From contig NZ_CP098604.1 in the NCBI RefSeq assembly GCF_024499015.1, positions 3,348,001 through 3,412,000 of the forward strand: a stretch of 64,000 bases of DNA. The letters run 5' to 3'. Source of the DNA: Xanthomonas hortorum pv. pelargonii (GTDB taxonomy: Bacteria; Pseudomonadota; Gammaproteobacteria; Xanthomonadales; Xanthomonadaceae). Made by a program: the position numbers and the translations under genes. Under the pieces are notes generated by a model that did not search any database, had not been told where the DNA came from, and saw nothing but the letters and a program-made list of their open reading frames with translations. This document shows positions 17,675 to 26,222 of the stretch, piece by piece. Position 1 is the stretch's first letter. Every line of letters begins with the position of its first letter.

Positions 17675-19125
17675 GCCACCGTCCTTTCGCCCCAGGGAAG
17701 CGAGTAAGTTTTGACGTTGGTGTAGGCGGACATGGCTTCCAGAACGCCTTCTTTATAGCCCAGCCCGGAGCTCTTGATGCCGCCAAACGGAGTGGACTCG
17801 AGTCTAAAGCCCGGCACCTCGCGTATGTTCACCGATCCGGTCTGCAACTCGGCCACGCAGCGCTGTATGTAGTCCCAGCGGTTGCTGCACAGCGCCGACG
17901 ATAGTCCAAAGTCGCTGGCATTGGCGATCCGGATTGCATCGTCGATCGAGTCGATGCGAATGATCGGTGCCACCGGTCCGAACGTCTCCTGCTGCACCAG
18001 CTCCATGGTCGGCATGACGTGGTCGACGACCGTGGGGAGGTACTGCGCGCCGTTGCGCCGATGTCCGCACAGGACCTGGGCGCCAGCGGCTGCCGCTGCA
18101 TCGACGCGGCGTTCGATCTGCGCGGCTGCCGCATCGTCGATGACGGTACCCAGATCCGTCTGTGGATCGAACGGATCACCCACCTTCAGTCCCTGCGTGG
18201 CCTGCACCAGGCGCTCCACGAACGCATCTGCGACCTGCCGATGCACCAGCAATCGCTTGATCGCGGTACAGCGTTGCCCGCTGTTGCGATAGGCGCCGGC
18301 CACTGCCAGCGAGACAGCTTCGTCGAGATCGGCATCTTCCATCACGATCATCGGGTCGTTGCCCCCAAGCTCCAGCACCTGTCGTTTGTAGACGCAGCGG
18401 GCAGCGATCTGCTTGCCTGCGGCGACGCTGCCGGTGAAGGTCACCAGATCCACCTGTTCGCTGGTCAGTAGCGCGTCTCCGATGACCTCCGGTTTACCGG
18501 TGATGACCGTCAGCATCGGTCCGGGAAGCCCCGCATCGGTAAGCAGATCGGCAAACAGCAAGGCGGTCAGTGGAGTCTTCTCACTGGGCTTGAGGATCAT
18601 CCTATTGTTGGTTGCGATGGACGGCGCGATCTTGTGTGCCACTTGGTTGAGTGGGTGGTTGAACGGTGTGATCGCCACGATCACACCAAGCAACGGGTCG
18701 CGCTGTGTGTAGACGCGTCGTTGCTGTCCGCTCTGGGTAATGTCGCATGCGTAGATGTCGCCATCGTCGATCAGCACCTGATGCGCTGCCGTGCGCAGCA
18801 CCTCTGCGGCACGGCCGACTTCGTAGCTGGCATCGCGCACGCATAGCCCGCTCTCGGCCACGATCGACTGCACGAATGCAGCGGTGCGTGCGATCAACAG
18901 ATCGCGCGCGGTCAACAGGATCGTATGCCGCTGATGGCGGGTGAGCGTCGCACGGTAGGCGTACGCCTGGGCGAGTGCAGATCGCACGTCTTCGGCCTGC
19001 GCCAACGGTACCGTTCCGACCAGCGCCCGGTCGTACGGGAAGCGCACTTCCAACCGATCGGTAGCGCCATCAACCCGTGCACCGGCGATTCGCCATTGCT
19101 CATGTCGCAATTGCATCTTGCCCAT
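17671..19125 (-). CDS. Aldehyde dehydrogenase, probable phosphonoacetaldehyde dehydrogenase (PhnY-like)
   Basis: 484 aa; ATG 19125 has a strong GAAGGAG ribosome site 16 bases after the preceding stop. It is an NAD(P)-dependent aldehyde dehydrogenase with the glutamate motif LELGGNDP and the catalytic Cys in GQRCTA. LELGGNDP occurs in the subgroup that includes phosphonoacetaldehyde dehydrogenase. Since the same operon encodes the two enzymes that make phosphonoacetaldehyde, oxidation to phosphonoacetate is the likely reaction; the substrate is inferred from context. Cytoplasmic. Confidence 0.85.
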   Translation of the reverse strand: MGKMQLRHEQWRIAGARVDGATDRLEVRFPYDRALVGTVPLAQAEDVRSALAQAYAYRATLTRHQRHTILLTARDLLIARTAAFVQSIVAESGLCVRDASYEVGRAAEVLRTAAHQVLIDDGDIYACDITQSGQQRRVYTQRDPLLGVIVAITPFNHPLNQVAHKIAPSIATNNRMILKPSEKTPLTALLFADLLTDAGLPGPMLTVITGKPEVIGDALLTSEQVDLVTFTGSVAAGKQIAARCVYKRQVLELGGNDPMIVMEDADLDEAVSLAVAGAYRNSGQRCTAIKRLLVHRQVADAFVERLVQATQGLKVGDPFDPQTDLGTVIDDAAAAQIERRVDAAAAAGAQVLCGHRRNGAQYLPTVVDHVMPTMELVQQETFGPVAPIIRIDSIDDAIRIANASDFGLSSALCSNRWDYIQRCVAELQTGSVNIREVPGFRLESTPFGGIKSSGLGYKEGVLEAMSAYTNVKTYSLPWGERTVA

Positions 19126-19141
19126 GTCGGCTCCTTCTCGG

Positions 19142-21160
19142 TCAATGCATCTGTGCATGGGCGCTGTGAGCATCTGCATCAGCAGTGATCGGCACTGCAT
19201 GCGACGGTGACGCAGCGCTTGCAGCCGGCGCGGCATCGACCACGCCCCGGAACCAAAGCTCCACGTTCATCAGCATCCACACTTTCTTGCCGTAGAAGTC
19301 GTAGTCCAGCGATTGCGGATGCGACAGGAAATGCTCCAGCCGTTTGGCATCGAATAGCCCGCGCTCGCGCGAGCGTTGGTCGAGCAGGATCGCTTTCGCG
19401 TCGTCGAGCATGCCGGCCTTGAGCCAGTCGTCCAGCGGAGTGGGGAATCCCATTTTCTTGCGCTGCGCAAGATGCGGCGGCAACAGGCGTTGGGCGGACG
19501 TGCGCAGCAGATACTTGTTCTGATCCAGCACTTCGGATGCGTTGAAAGCCGAAGTGCCCAGTGCGCGGACCAGCGCTAGCGGGGAGCGCCATTTCATCTT
19601 CAGACGATGCGGCATATGGACGAACGTCTCCACCAGCTCATGATCGACAAAAGGTACGCGTCCTTCCAACGACGCGAGCATTCCGATGGTGTCCACCTTG
19701 TCTAACACGCATCCCAGATGGATTTTCTGGAATACATGCAACACCCTGTCGTGCGGATCACAATCGCGGGTTTGCTCGAAGGCTTCTTCGAACGGGGCCA
19801 GCGTTTTGCGGTCGCTGTTCAGACGGCTGCGTACATCAGGAGAGAACAGCGCCATCTTCTCGTTCAGTGGCATCCAGTGGTAAACGTTGAAGAAGTGCTC
19901 GATCTGCCGTGCGCACCCGAGGTTGCTGACAGGTCCATACGGGTCTCGACCCAGCTTGCTCAACCATTGCGCCGCCGGGCCCAGTACGCGCCGCGCCGCT
20001 GCAATCTTCTTCCAGTCGAATGGCGAGCGCATGACCCGCCCGTAGCCGCCGAAAAGTTCGTCCGCGCCATCGCCGCTAAGGGCCACTTTGACGTGGCGAC
20101 GAATCTCCTTCGATAGCTTCAGTCCGGCCACCATCTGCGGAATCATCAGTGGTGCATCGCACTGCACGATCAGTGGTGCCATGCCGTCGATGTATTCCTT
20201 CCGGTCGATCACCAGATGGGTATGTTCGGCGCCGACCGCAGCAGCGGCCTCGGCCGCATAGGCGCCTTCGTCGTAGCCATGCGTGCCATAGCCGACCGAA
20301 AAGGTCTGCGGAGGCGATGTCATATGGCGGGCCATGAGCGCTACCATGATGTTGGAATCCAATCCGCCGCTCAGGTAGGCCCCGAGTGGAACATCCGACA
20401 CCAGGCATCGCCGCACCGCCGCGTCGAGCTTCTCAGAGAGCACCTCCAGCCAATCGGCTTCACTCCTGCGTTGCTCCGGCATAGGCGTGGGCAGCGCCCA
20501 GTACCGGTGGCGGTGCACCTGTGCCGGCGTAACAACCAGCATCTCGCCGGGCAGCAGCTTGTGGACGCCTTCGAAATAGGTGTTGTCCCACACCGGCTGA
20601 CGGAAGCTCAGGTAGCTCGAGATGCCGTCCAGATCGGCACGCCGTTCGAATCCGTGATGCTGGAAGAATGCCTTGACCTCCGAGGCGAACACGAAATCCG
20701 AGCCAATCTGCGTCCAGTACAGCGGCTTAACGCCCAAGCGGTCGCGCGCGAGTGTCAGTGTGCCCGTGCGTGGATCCCAAGCCGCGAATGCGAACATGCC
20801 GGACAACCGCTCCACGCACTGCGCACCCCAATGGATGAAGCTGCGCAGTAACACCTCGGTATCCGAACGCGTCCGGAACTGCGCGCCTAGCGCTTCGAGT
20901 TGTTGGCGCAATTGCTTGTAGTTGTAGATCTCGCCGTTGAACACCAGCGCCACGCCGGTATGCTCGTCGATCATGGGCTGATGGCCGCCCGGTACGTCGA
21001 TAACGCTGAGCCGCCGGAAGCCCAGACCGACCGGGCCGGAGAGATGGATGCCTGCGTCGTCCGGACCACGGTGCACGATGGTCTGGTTCATCGCATGCAG
21101 CATGTCGTGTTGCTCGAAACGTGCACCGTCACGATGAAAGATACCTACGAATCCGCACAT
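19142..21160 (-). CDS. asnB: Asparagine synthetase (glutamine-hydrolysing)-like amidotransferase
   Basis: 672 aa; ATG 21160 places the glutaminase nucleophile Cys2 directly after the start Met (MCGFVGIF), as the family requires. The N-terminal class II glutaminase domain covers residues 1-210. The C-terminal synthetase domain has the pyrophosphate loop SGGLDS. The enzyme activates a carboxylate with ATP and transfers ammonia released from glutamine. Within a phosphonate operon it may amidate phosphonoacetate or an amino-acid conjugate rather than make asparagine. It has 10 bases to the upstream gene and 16 to the downstream gene. Confidence 0.88.
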   Translation of the reverse strand: MCGFVGIFHRDGARFEQHDMLHAMNQTIVHRGPDDAGIHLSGPVGLGFRRLSVIDVPGGHQPMIDEHTGVALVFNGEIYNYKQLRQQLEALGAQFRTRSDTEVLLRSFIHWGAQCVERLSGMFAFAAWDPRTGTLTLARDRLGVKPLYWTQIGSDFVFASEVKAFFQHHGFERRADLDGISSYLSFRQPVWDNTYFEGVHKLLPGEMLVVTPAQVHRHRYWALPTPMPEQRRSEADWLEVLSEKLDAAVRRCLVSDVPLGAYLSGGLDSNIMVALMARHMTSPPQTFSVGYGTHGYDEGAYAAEAAAAVGAEHTHLVIDRKEYIDGMAPLIVQCDAPLMIPQMVAGLKLSKEIRRHVKVALSGDGADELFGGYGRVMRSPFDWKKIAAARRVLGPAAQWLSKLGRDPYGPVSNLGCARQIEHFFNVYHWMPLNEKMALFSPDVRSRLNSDRKTLAPFEEAFEQTRDCDPHDRVLHVFQKIHLGCVLDKVDTIGMLASLEGRVPFVDHELVETFVHMPHRLKMKWRSPLALVRALGTSAFNASEVLDQNKYLLRTSAQRLLPPHLAQRKKMGFPTPLDDWLKAGMLDDAKAILLDQRSRERGLFDAKRLEHFLSHPQSLDYDFYGKKVWMLMNVELWFRGVVDAAPAASAASPSHAVPITADADAHSAHAQMH

Positions 21161-21170
21161 GGTTTTTCCT

Positions 21171-21896
21171 TTAAACAGGCACTGCAGGCGCAGGCGTGGA
21201 GGATGCGATGGGAAGCCGATGTGCCTTGCGCAGGTCGTCCTCACAGTCGATTTCGATCCAGCGACGACCGCCCATCCACACGATCAGCGCGGGAGATGCC
21301 ACCGGCAGTTCGGGGATGACGCTGGTGTAATACGACTGCTGGAGCTCGCCCCGACGGACGCGGTCGACGATGCATTCGCCCAGTGCGGACGCGGCGCGCG
21401 CACTGAAGCGGGCGATGCCGATGAAATTGCCATCGCCCTGCTCCACGGCGATATGGCTACCCAGGTCGACGAGTCGCTCGCCCTGTGCCAGTACCCGCAT
21501 CGTGCCTTCAAGGCAGGCGCGCCCATCGGCCAGCACAGCGATCTCCGCCTCGGTGTTGACCAGATCGCGCACCGCATCGCTGTCGACCCAGACATCGGCG
21601 AACAGAATCACGCATGTGCCGGAAAGCAATGTCGCGAAGGCGGCCAGGGTCCAAAGGTTGTTGGTGTCCGCAAAGCCGGGATACACGTGACGATGGACAT
21701 GCGGCGGCAGTACCCGGGCCACGTCGTCGCTGCGGTAGCCGAGTATCACGTGGATGTCATCGACGCCAAGCGTTACGAGCGCATCGATCTGATGCTGGAC
21801 CAGATACTTGTCCCCCAGTGTCAGCAGGCACTTGGGCAGCTCGGTATGCGCTCTGAGCCGGCTGCCTGTTCCAGCGGCCAGGATGATCGCCCTCAT
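21171..21896 (-). CDS. Nucleotidyltransferase (LicC/PntC-like cytidylyltransferase)
   Basis: 241 aa. The N-terminal signature is ILAAGTGSRL followed by LPKCLL, the nucleotide-binding motif of sugar-phosphate and phosphocholine nucleotidyltransferases. An Asp in LFADVW is a candidate Mg ligand. In phosphonate pathways, relatives (PntC) activate aminoalkyl phosphonates as CMP derivatives. A comparable step, CMP-activation of the phosphonate intermediate, is the best guess; the nucleotide and acceptor are not shown by the sequence. The start overlaps the oxygenase stop by 4 bases. Confidence 0.82.
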   Translation of the reverse strand: MRAIILAAGTGSRLRAHTELPKCLLTLGDKYLVQHQIDALVTLGVDDIHVILGYRSDDVARVLPPHVHRHVYPGFADTNNLWTLAAFATLLSGTCVILFADVWVDSDAVRDLVNTEAEIAVLADGRACLEGTMRVLAQGERLVDLGSHIAVEQGDGNFIGIARFSARAASALGECIVDRVRRGELQQSYYTSVIPELPVASPALIVWMGGRRWIEIDCEDDLRKAHRLPIASSTPAPAVPV

Positions 21897-22846
21897 GGCA
21901 ACGTCTCCTCAGGAAGAGGGTCCAGCAAGCCCAGACGCACGCATTCGTCCTGGACCTGCGCACTTTCCAGGATATTGACCTTGCGTAGCGTGCCGATGCA
22001 TGCCCTTGCCGCCTCACGCCGGACCTGCGCCAACTGCTGCGGCGAGTAGCAGTCGTTGATCACCTCATCGGTTTGCGCTTCGTTCAAGCCGATATCGTGC
22101 AACTGACCTCGCACGGCGACCAAGTCGGGATCGGTGAAGATTGCAATGAACGAGGGTAACAGCGGGCCGATGCGACGCTTGAGTCGCTCGCTCAACTGTG
22201 GCCAGGCATGGGCGATGAAGCTCGCAAAGAAACGGTGGTGTCTACTCTCGTCTTCCGCATGGTCTTTCATGACTTGACGTACTGCGTCGATCACCCGCGG
22301 ATCCCGAGGGATTTCGACCAGATTCCTGGTGATCAGTGTTTCGGAAATCGAGCAGAAGAACAGTGGCAGCAGCTCGGCGGTGGAGGGATCGGCGCGCGCA
22401 AACTCGCGTTGCAGGCGTTGATAGAACGCAGGAATCTTGGCCGATGTTCCAGGGATTGCAGTGTGGGCCTGCACCAGGCGCGCCAGATCGGCGGTGAGTT
22501 TGCCGTGGTAGGACTCGTCCACCAGAATGTTCCAGGCGTCGGTGACCATGCCCTCTGGAAGTTCGAATCCGCTGTCGCCGCGCGCGATCCGATATACCGC
22601 CGTGTTGACCACCTGATGTTCCAACACCTGTGTGAACTCTAGGTTGTTGTACAGCGCCTGCGCCAACAACCAGCGCAAGGCGTCCGGACCCTGCGCCTGC
22701 ACAAGATGATGGCGATGACACGACACCAGTTCGGGTGTGAAAAGCAATCCGTGTTGCCAGTCATTGGCGTCGGGTGCGTACATCGGTAGCGGGCCGCGTA
22801 CCTTCGCGTGGCGCGCCCATTCTTTGAATGGCATTGGGTAGTTCAT
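21893..22846 (-). CDS. AurF-family di-iron oxygenase
   Basis: 317 aa, helical, ferritin-like. All seven metal ligands expected from AurF (p-aminobenzoate N-oxygenase) can be placed: E76, E111 and H114 (DESYH), E169, and H196, E200 and H203 (DHAEDESRHH). The spacing matches AurF except for two residues. The family oxidises amines to hydroxylamine, nitroso or nitro groups, and some members do other oxidations. In this operon it may N-oxygenate an amino acid or amine later joined to a phosphonate. It overlaps both neighbours by 4 bases, so it is a core pathway gene. Confidence 0.85.
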   Translation of the reverse strand: MNYPMPFKEWARHAKVRGPLPMYAPDANDWQHGLLFTPELVSCHRHHLVQAQGPDALRWLLAQALYNNLEFTQVLEHQVVNTAVYRIARGDSGFELPEGMVTDAWNILVDESYHGKLTADLARLVQAHTAIPGTSAKIPAFYQRLQREFARADPSTAELLPLFFCSISETLITRNLVEIPRDPRVIDAVRQVMKDHAEDESRHHRFFASFIAHAWPQLSERLKRRIGPLLPSFIAIFTDPDLVAVRGQLHDIGLNEAQTDEVINDCYSPQQLAQVRREAARACIGTLRKVNILESAQVQDECVRLGLLDPLPEETLP

Positions 22847-24060
22847 AACGCCGCCGACCTCTCGGTTGTGTTGGCGCGTGCAGCGGCAGGGTGGGCGACC
22901 GCGTCGGATGTGGAGATCCTCCGCTGCTGTAGATGCGCCGCAAATCGTCTGCCGACTTCGCTGGGCGAAACGGTTGGGCGCGGTAGCGGATGCATGGAAC
23001 CAGGTCGTATACGCAAATGGATGAAGTGCGGTCCGGCACTGTGTAAAGCGATATCCAGTGCTTGTTTCAGCGCGGCATCCCCGTAGCAGGCGTAGGTGGC
23101 CCGGTAGCCGCAGGCTGCAGCCACGCTTGGGAAATCGATGTTTCCCGAATTGGTTGGCTGACCTCCCGTACTGTCATGCACGCCATTGTCCAGCAGCACA
23201 TGAATGAAACTGGCCGGTTGATAGCGGCCGATGGTGGAGAGGTTGCCGAGCTTCATCAGCGCAGCGCCATCGCCATCGAGCACTATCACGGGATGATCAG
23301 TGTTGAGCGCAGCCCCCAGACCTAGCGCACTGGCGCATCCCATGGATCCCACCAGGTAGAGATTGCGCGCATCGTCGCGGACGCAGAATAGTTCCCGCCC
23401 GGTCTTGCCCGTGGTTGCGATGATGGCGGAGTTATGCGGTGTCATGGAGACCACCGTGCGCAGCGCGTCTTCCCTGCTTGGTAGCGGCAGTTCGGATGTT
23501 CCGAACTGCGATCGCGTCGCTGCCGGTACTCGGATCACCGCTTGCGCCAGCAGATGCTCGTCTTCGAGTACGTTGGGTTCCACGACCAGCGCGTAAGGCA
23601 AACGCGTCTGCTGGATGCAGGCATGGGCAGCCCGTAGCGTGGACTCGATCTGATCCGGTTCGGATGGGAAGCGTGCGTGCGGAATACGCAACACATCGAG
23701 CAGACTCTGGGTGATCTCGCCCATCACAGCATGCTGAGGCTCGTCTGCGACACCGGGGGAGCCTCGCCAGCTGCAGATCAGCAGACAGGGAATCTGAAAT
23801 ACGTGGTTGAGCGAGGTCAATGGATTGACAGCGTTGCCCAAGCCCGAGTTCTGTAACATCACCACTGGCAGGCGCCCCGCAAGATAGGCGCCTGCCGCGA
23901 TGCCAATGGCTTCGCCCTCGCTGGCTGCGGTGACATGATGCACATGTGGGTCGCCGAGGACTCCATTGAGCAGGGATGTCAGATAGGAGCAGGGCACGCT
24001 TGTGTAGAAATCGAACCCCAGCCGCGACGCGGTCGCGACAAATTCCTTGCCGTTGATCAT
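22843..24060 (-). CDS. Phosphonopyruvate decarboxylase
   Basis: 405 aa thiamine-diphosphate enzyme converting phosphonopyruvate to phosphonoacetaldehyde and CO2, the irreversible step that pulls phosphonate synthesis forward. The N-terminal pyrimidine-binding domain opens [13 protein letters not shown] and has the TPP-activating Glu in ASEGEAIG. The C-terminal domain carries the TPP-binding motif [16 protein letters not shown], and HDSTGGQPT is typical of this enzyme. It overlaps pepM and the oxygenase gene by 4 bases each. The C-terminal 35 residues are low-complexity (Ala/Arg/Thr). Confidence 0.93.
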   Translation of the reverse strand: MINGKEFVATASRLGFDFYTSVPCSYLTSLLNGVLGDPHVHHVTAASEGEAIGIAAGAYLAGRLPVVMLQNSGLGNAVNPLTSLNHVFQIPCLLICSWRGSPGVADEPQHAVMGEITQSLLDVLRIPHARFPSEPDQIESTLRAAHACIQQTRLPYALVVEPNVLEDEHLLAQAVIRVPAATRSQFGTSELPLPSREDALRTVVSMTPHNSAIIATTGKTGRELFCVRDDARNLYLVGSMGCASALGLGAALNTDHPVIVLDGDGAALMKLGNLSTIGRYQPASFIHVLLDNGVHDSTGGQPTNSGNIDFPSVAAACGYRATYACYGDAALKQALDIALHSAGPHFIHLRIRPGSMHPLPRPTVSPSEVGRRFAAHLQQRRISTSDAVAHPAAARANTTERSAAL

Positions 24061-25022
24061 CGTGCAGCCTCTGCGCCGTAGCTGTTGCTGGCCAGCGCGG
24101 CCACTTTCTCCTTCTTGGGGAGATAGATGCTTTCGGCCTGCGTCAGTTCGTCCTGATCGACCAGGTCGAATATTTCCTTTACCCGTGGCAGTTCCTTCTC
24201 GATGCCGCTTAGCGAACGCTCCCGGTGAATGGTCGCGCAGATCCTGCGCATGCTGGCCACGGACGCGCGCAGGTTATGGTTGGCCCAGATGATGCTGGCG
24301 ATCTTTGCATCGATGAACGCTTGAGTCGGCACCGCGTAATACGTGGTCGGCACGATCACCAAGGGACAGCGGTCTTGCCAGTGCTCGGCAAATTTCAGGA
24401 TCTCCGCACCGTCGCTTTTCTTCGAGTGGATCAGGATCGCATCGGCTCCGGCGGCGTGGTATTGCTCGGCCCTGCTCAAGGCCTCGGTGAGCCCACGCCC
24501 GGCGATCAGTGCCTCCACCCGCGCCACAACGCAGAATGCGTCGTTGCTCTGGCTATCCTTGGCAGCCTTGATCTTGCCTGCGAACTCGGAAGGGTCCGCC
24601 AGCTCCTGATCCTCGCCGATGAAGGAGTTGGTCTTGGGGAACATCTTGTCTTCGAGGCAGACTCCGGCAACGTTGCGTTGGCAGAGTTTTTGGACAAGCC
24701 TGCGCACGCTGTTGAAGTTGCCGTAGCCGGTATCTCCATCCAGCAGGATCGGCAGATCGGTGCTGTCGGTCATGAACTCGACCACTTCCAATGTCTGTGT
24801 CCAGGAGGCTTCGTTGGCGTCGCGCACACCCAAGGAGGCTGAGATGGACAGGCCCGATGCCCATATCCCCTCGAAGCCTGCTTCGGCAACGATGCGCGCA
24901 GATAAGCCGTTATGCGCTTCCATCAGGAACGAAGTGCTCTGTCCGGTGAGCAGACCGCGCAGCTTCGAAGCCAGGTATGCGTCACGATGACGCCCATCGA
25001 TTTTTTGAGTTGAGGTGTTCAA
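24057..25022 (-). CDS. pepM: Phosphoenolpyruvate mutase
   Basis: 321 aa. It interconverts PEP and phosphonopyruvate, the entry step of nearly all C-P bond biosynthesis. The diagnostic motif [11 protein letters not shown] is present; it separates true PEP mutases from isocitrate lyase relatives. The Mg-binding [10 protein letters not shown] is also present. The start is a TTG at 25022, with GGAG eight bases upstream and no suitable ATG. It is the first gene of the nine-gene minus-strand operon and is preceded by 1.2 kb of AT-rich gene-free DNA, suggesting acquisition by transfer. Confidence 0.95.
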   Translation of the reverse strand: MNTSTQKIDGRHRDAYLASKLRGLLTGQSTSFLMEAHNGLSARIVAEAGFEGIWASGLSISASLGVRDANEASWTQTLEVVEFMTDSTDLPILLDGDTGYGNFNSVRRLVQKLCQRNVAGVCLEDKMFPKTNSFIGEDQELADPSEFAGKIKAAKDSQSNDAFCVVARVEALIAGRGLTEALSRAEQYHAAGADAILIHSKKSDGAEILKFAEHWQDRCPLVIVPTTYYAVPTQAFIDAKIASIIWANHNLRASVASMRRICATIHRERSLSGIEKELPRVKEIFDLVDQDELTQAESIYLPKKEKVAALASNSYGAEAAR

Positions 25023-26222
25023 GGAGTGAACTCCATATGTTTATTGGTTATGTTTTTTATATATGCCGATCGTGGAGAAAAACCTCCCGCGCCACTTGCC
25101 GCATTGGCGGAGGGGATCAAAGGGGAGAGGTCGATCAGTTCTTTCAGGATTTTACGGTTCACTAAAATAATGGCGGTAAGCGCCATTGGCTACACAACTA
25201 AAAATTTCGTGATTTACGTTGCATCTTTTCTGTCGCAAGACTGAAATAAGTGAATAAATAAAACGTGTTAAGAGCGAATTAAAATCAGTGCGAGTTGTCA
25301 CGATTGCCGTGCTAATGGCGTAGTGATACTGATCTGCCGCCATGCGTGGTGCAAATGCAGTCGCCCGACTCGGTCAGGAGGTTGCCTGGTCCGAATCATT
25401 GACGCTCAATAGAGCGTCTTTATAGTTCAGAAGCAAATGAAGAGGGATTTAGGGTATGGAGGCCGAGCGCCTATATGTGGACCGGCGGGTCAAAAGCCAC
25501 TTGCCTTGCAGTCTCTGTCCACTCTCAGACATCGCATCCGCAAAGTTGCACACACATCTTAATAATTGTGTCGATGTCGATGTCGAGCGTGCATTGCTGT
25601 ACGCGCATCGCTAAAGGCCATTGTGAATATCTTCATGGCGTTTCGACTCGACCACAGTGCAATCAGGAGTTGCACGGAAATATGCTGTGTATACCGGCGC
25701 CGATATCAGTAGAAACCGATAGCACTCTTGCAAGTGCTTTTATTCAAAGATCGGTCTCTGCTCTTGTCCATCGTCCCTGATCTGTTCAGATTCTGTTGGT
25801 GTCGTATGGATGTGCTCGGTGAGTTATTGATAATTCTTCTGTCACCTAACTGTCAACAGAAAAATAGTCAAATCAGGCGAGAATCTCTCTATTGCGACTA
25901 GGGTCTAGATTTTTTGGATTGACAACCCAGTTGAAATTGGCGCCCGTTGTTATTTGCCAGTCGATGACATGATTCTGGGCGCGCTGGTGAGGTTTCGCGT
26001 GAGCGACCCGAGTGGATCGGGATCATGTCGATCCAAGCCAGCTCCGGGATGCTTCAAGAGCGGAGCAACGCGGCGCTAACTCAAGTATGCGTATCGAAAT
26101 GGTTCAATCAGTGCGTAGGACGCAGATGTCGAGCGACACGTCTGATCGCAGCGAGTGATCACTCGGGCGAACACCGGCATTTGCCTCCGGGATGCAGCGA
26201 TTAGCCACAGGCAGCACAGCGC
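25023..26222. other. AT-rich gene-free region upstream of the phosphonate operon
   Basis: About 1.2 kb with clearly lower GC than its surroundings (for example 25140-25330). It must contain the operon promoter but holds no convincing gene; short open frames lack ribosome sites and normal codon use. A hairpin at 25171-25189 lies in the likely leader. I looked for PIP boxes on the minus strand and found none. Confidence 0.6.
25171..25189 (-). promoter_or_regulatory. Leader hairpin before the phosphonate operon
   Basis: Perfect 7-bp arms (AATGGCG / CGCCATT) around a 5-base loop. Read on the minus strand, it is followed by the T-rich TATTTTAG, about 150 bases before the pepM start. This looks like an attenuator or weak terminator, but no leader peptide is evident. 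Confidence 0.35.

Noticed and set aside
25475..25780. 101-codon open frame in the AT-rich region
   Set aside because: It has no ribosome site, atypical amino-acid composition and no recognisable motif.
25023..26222. Search for a PIP box controlling the phosphonate operon
   Set aside because: No pair of TTCGB half-sites with 15-base spacing was found on the minus strand.
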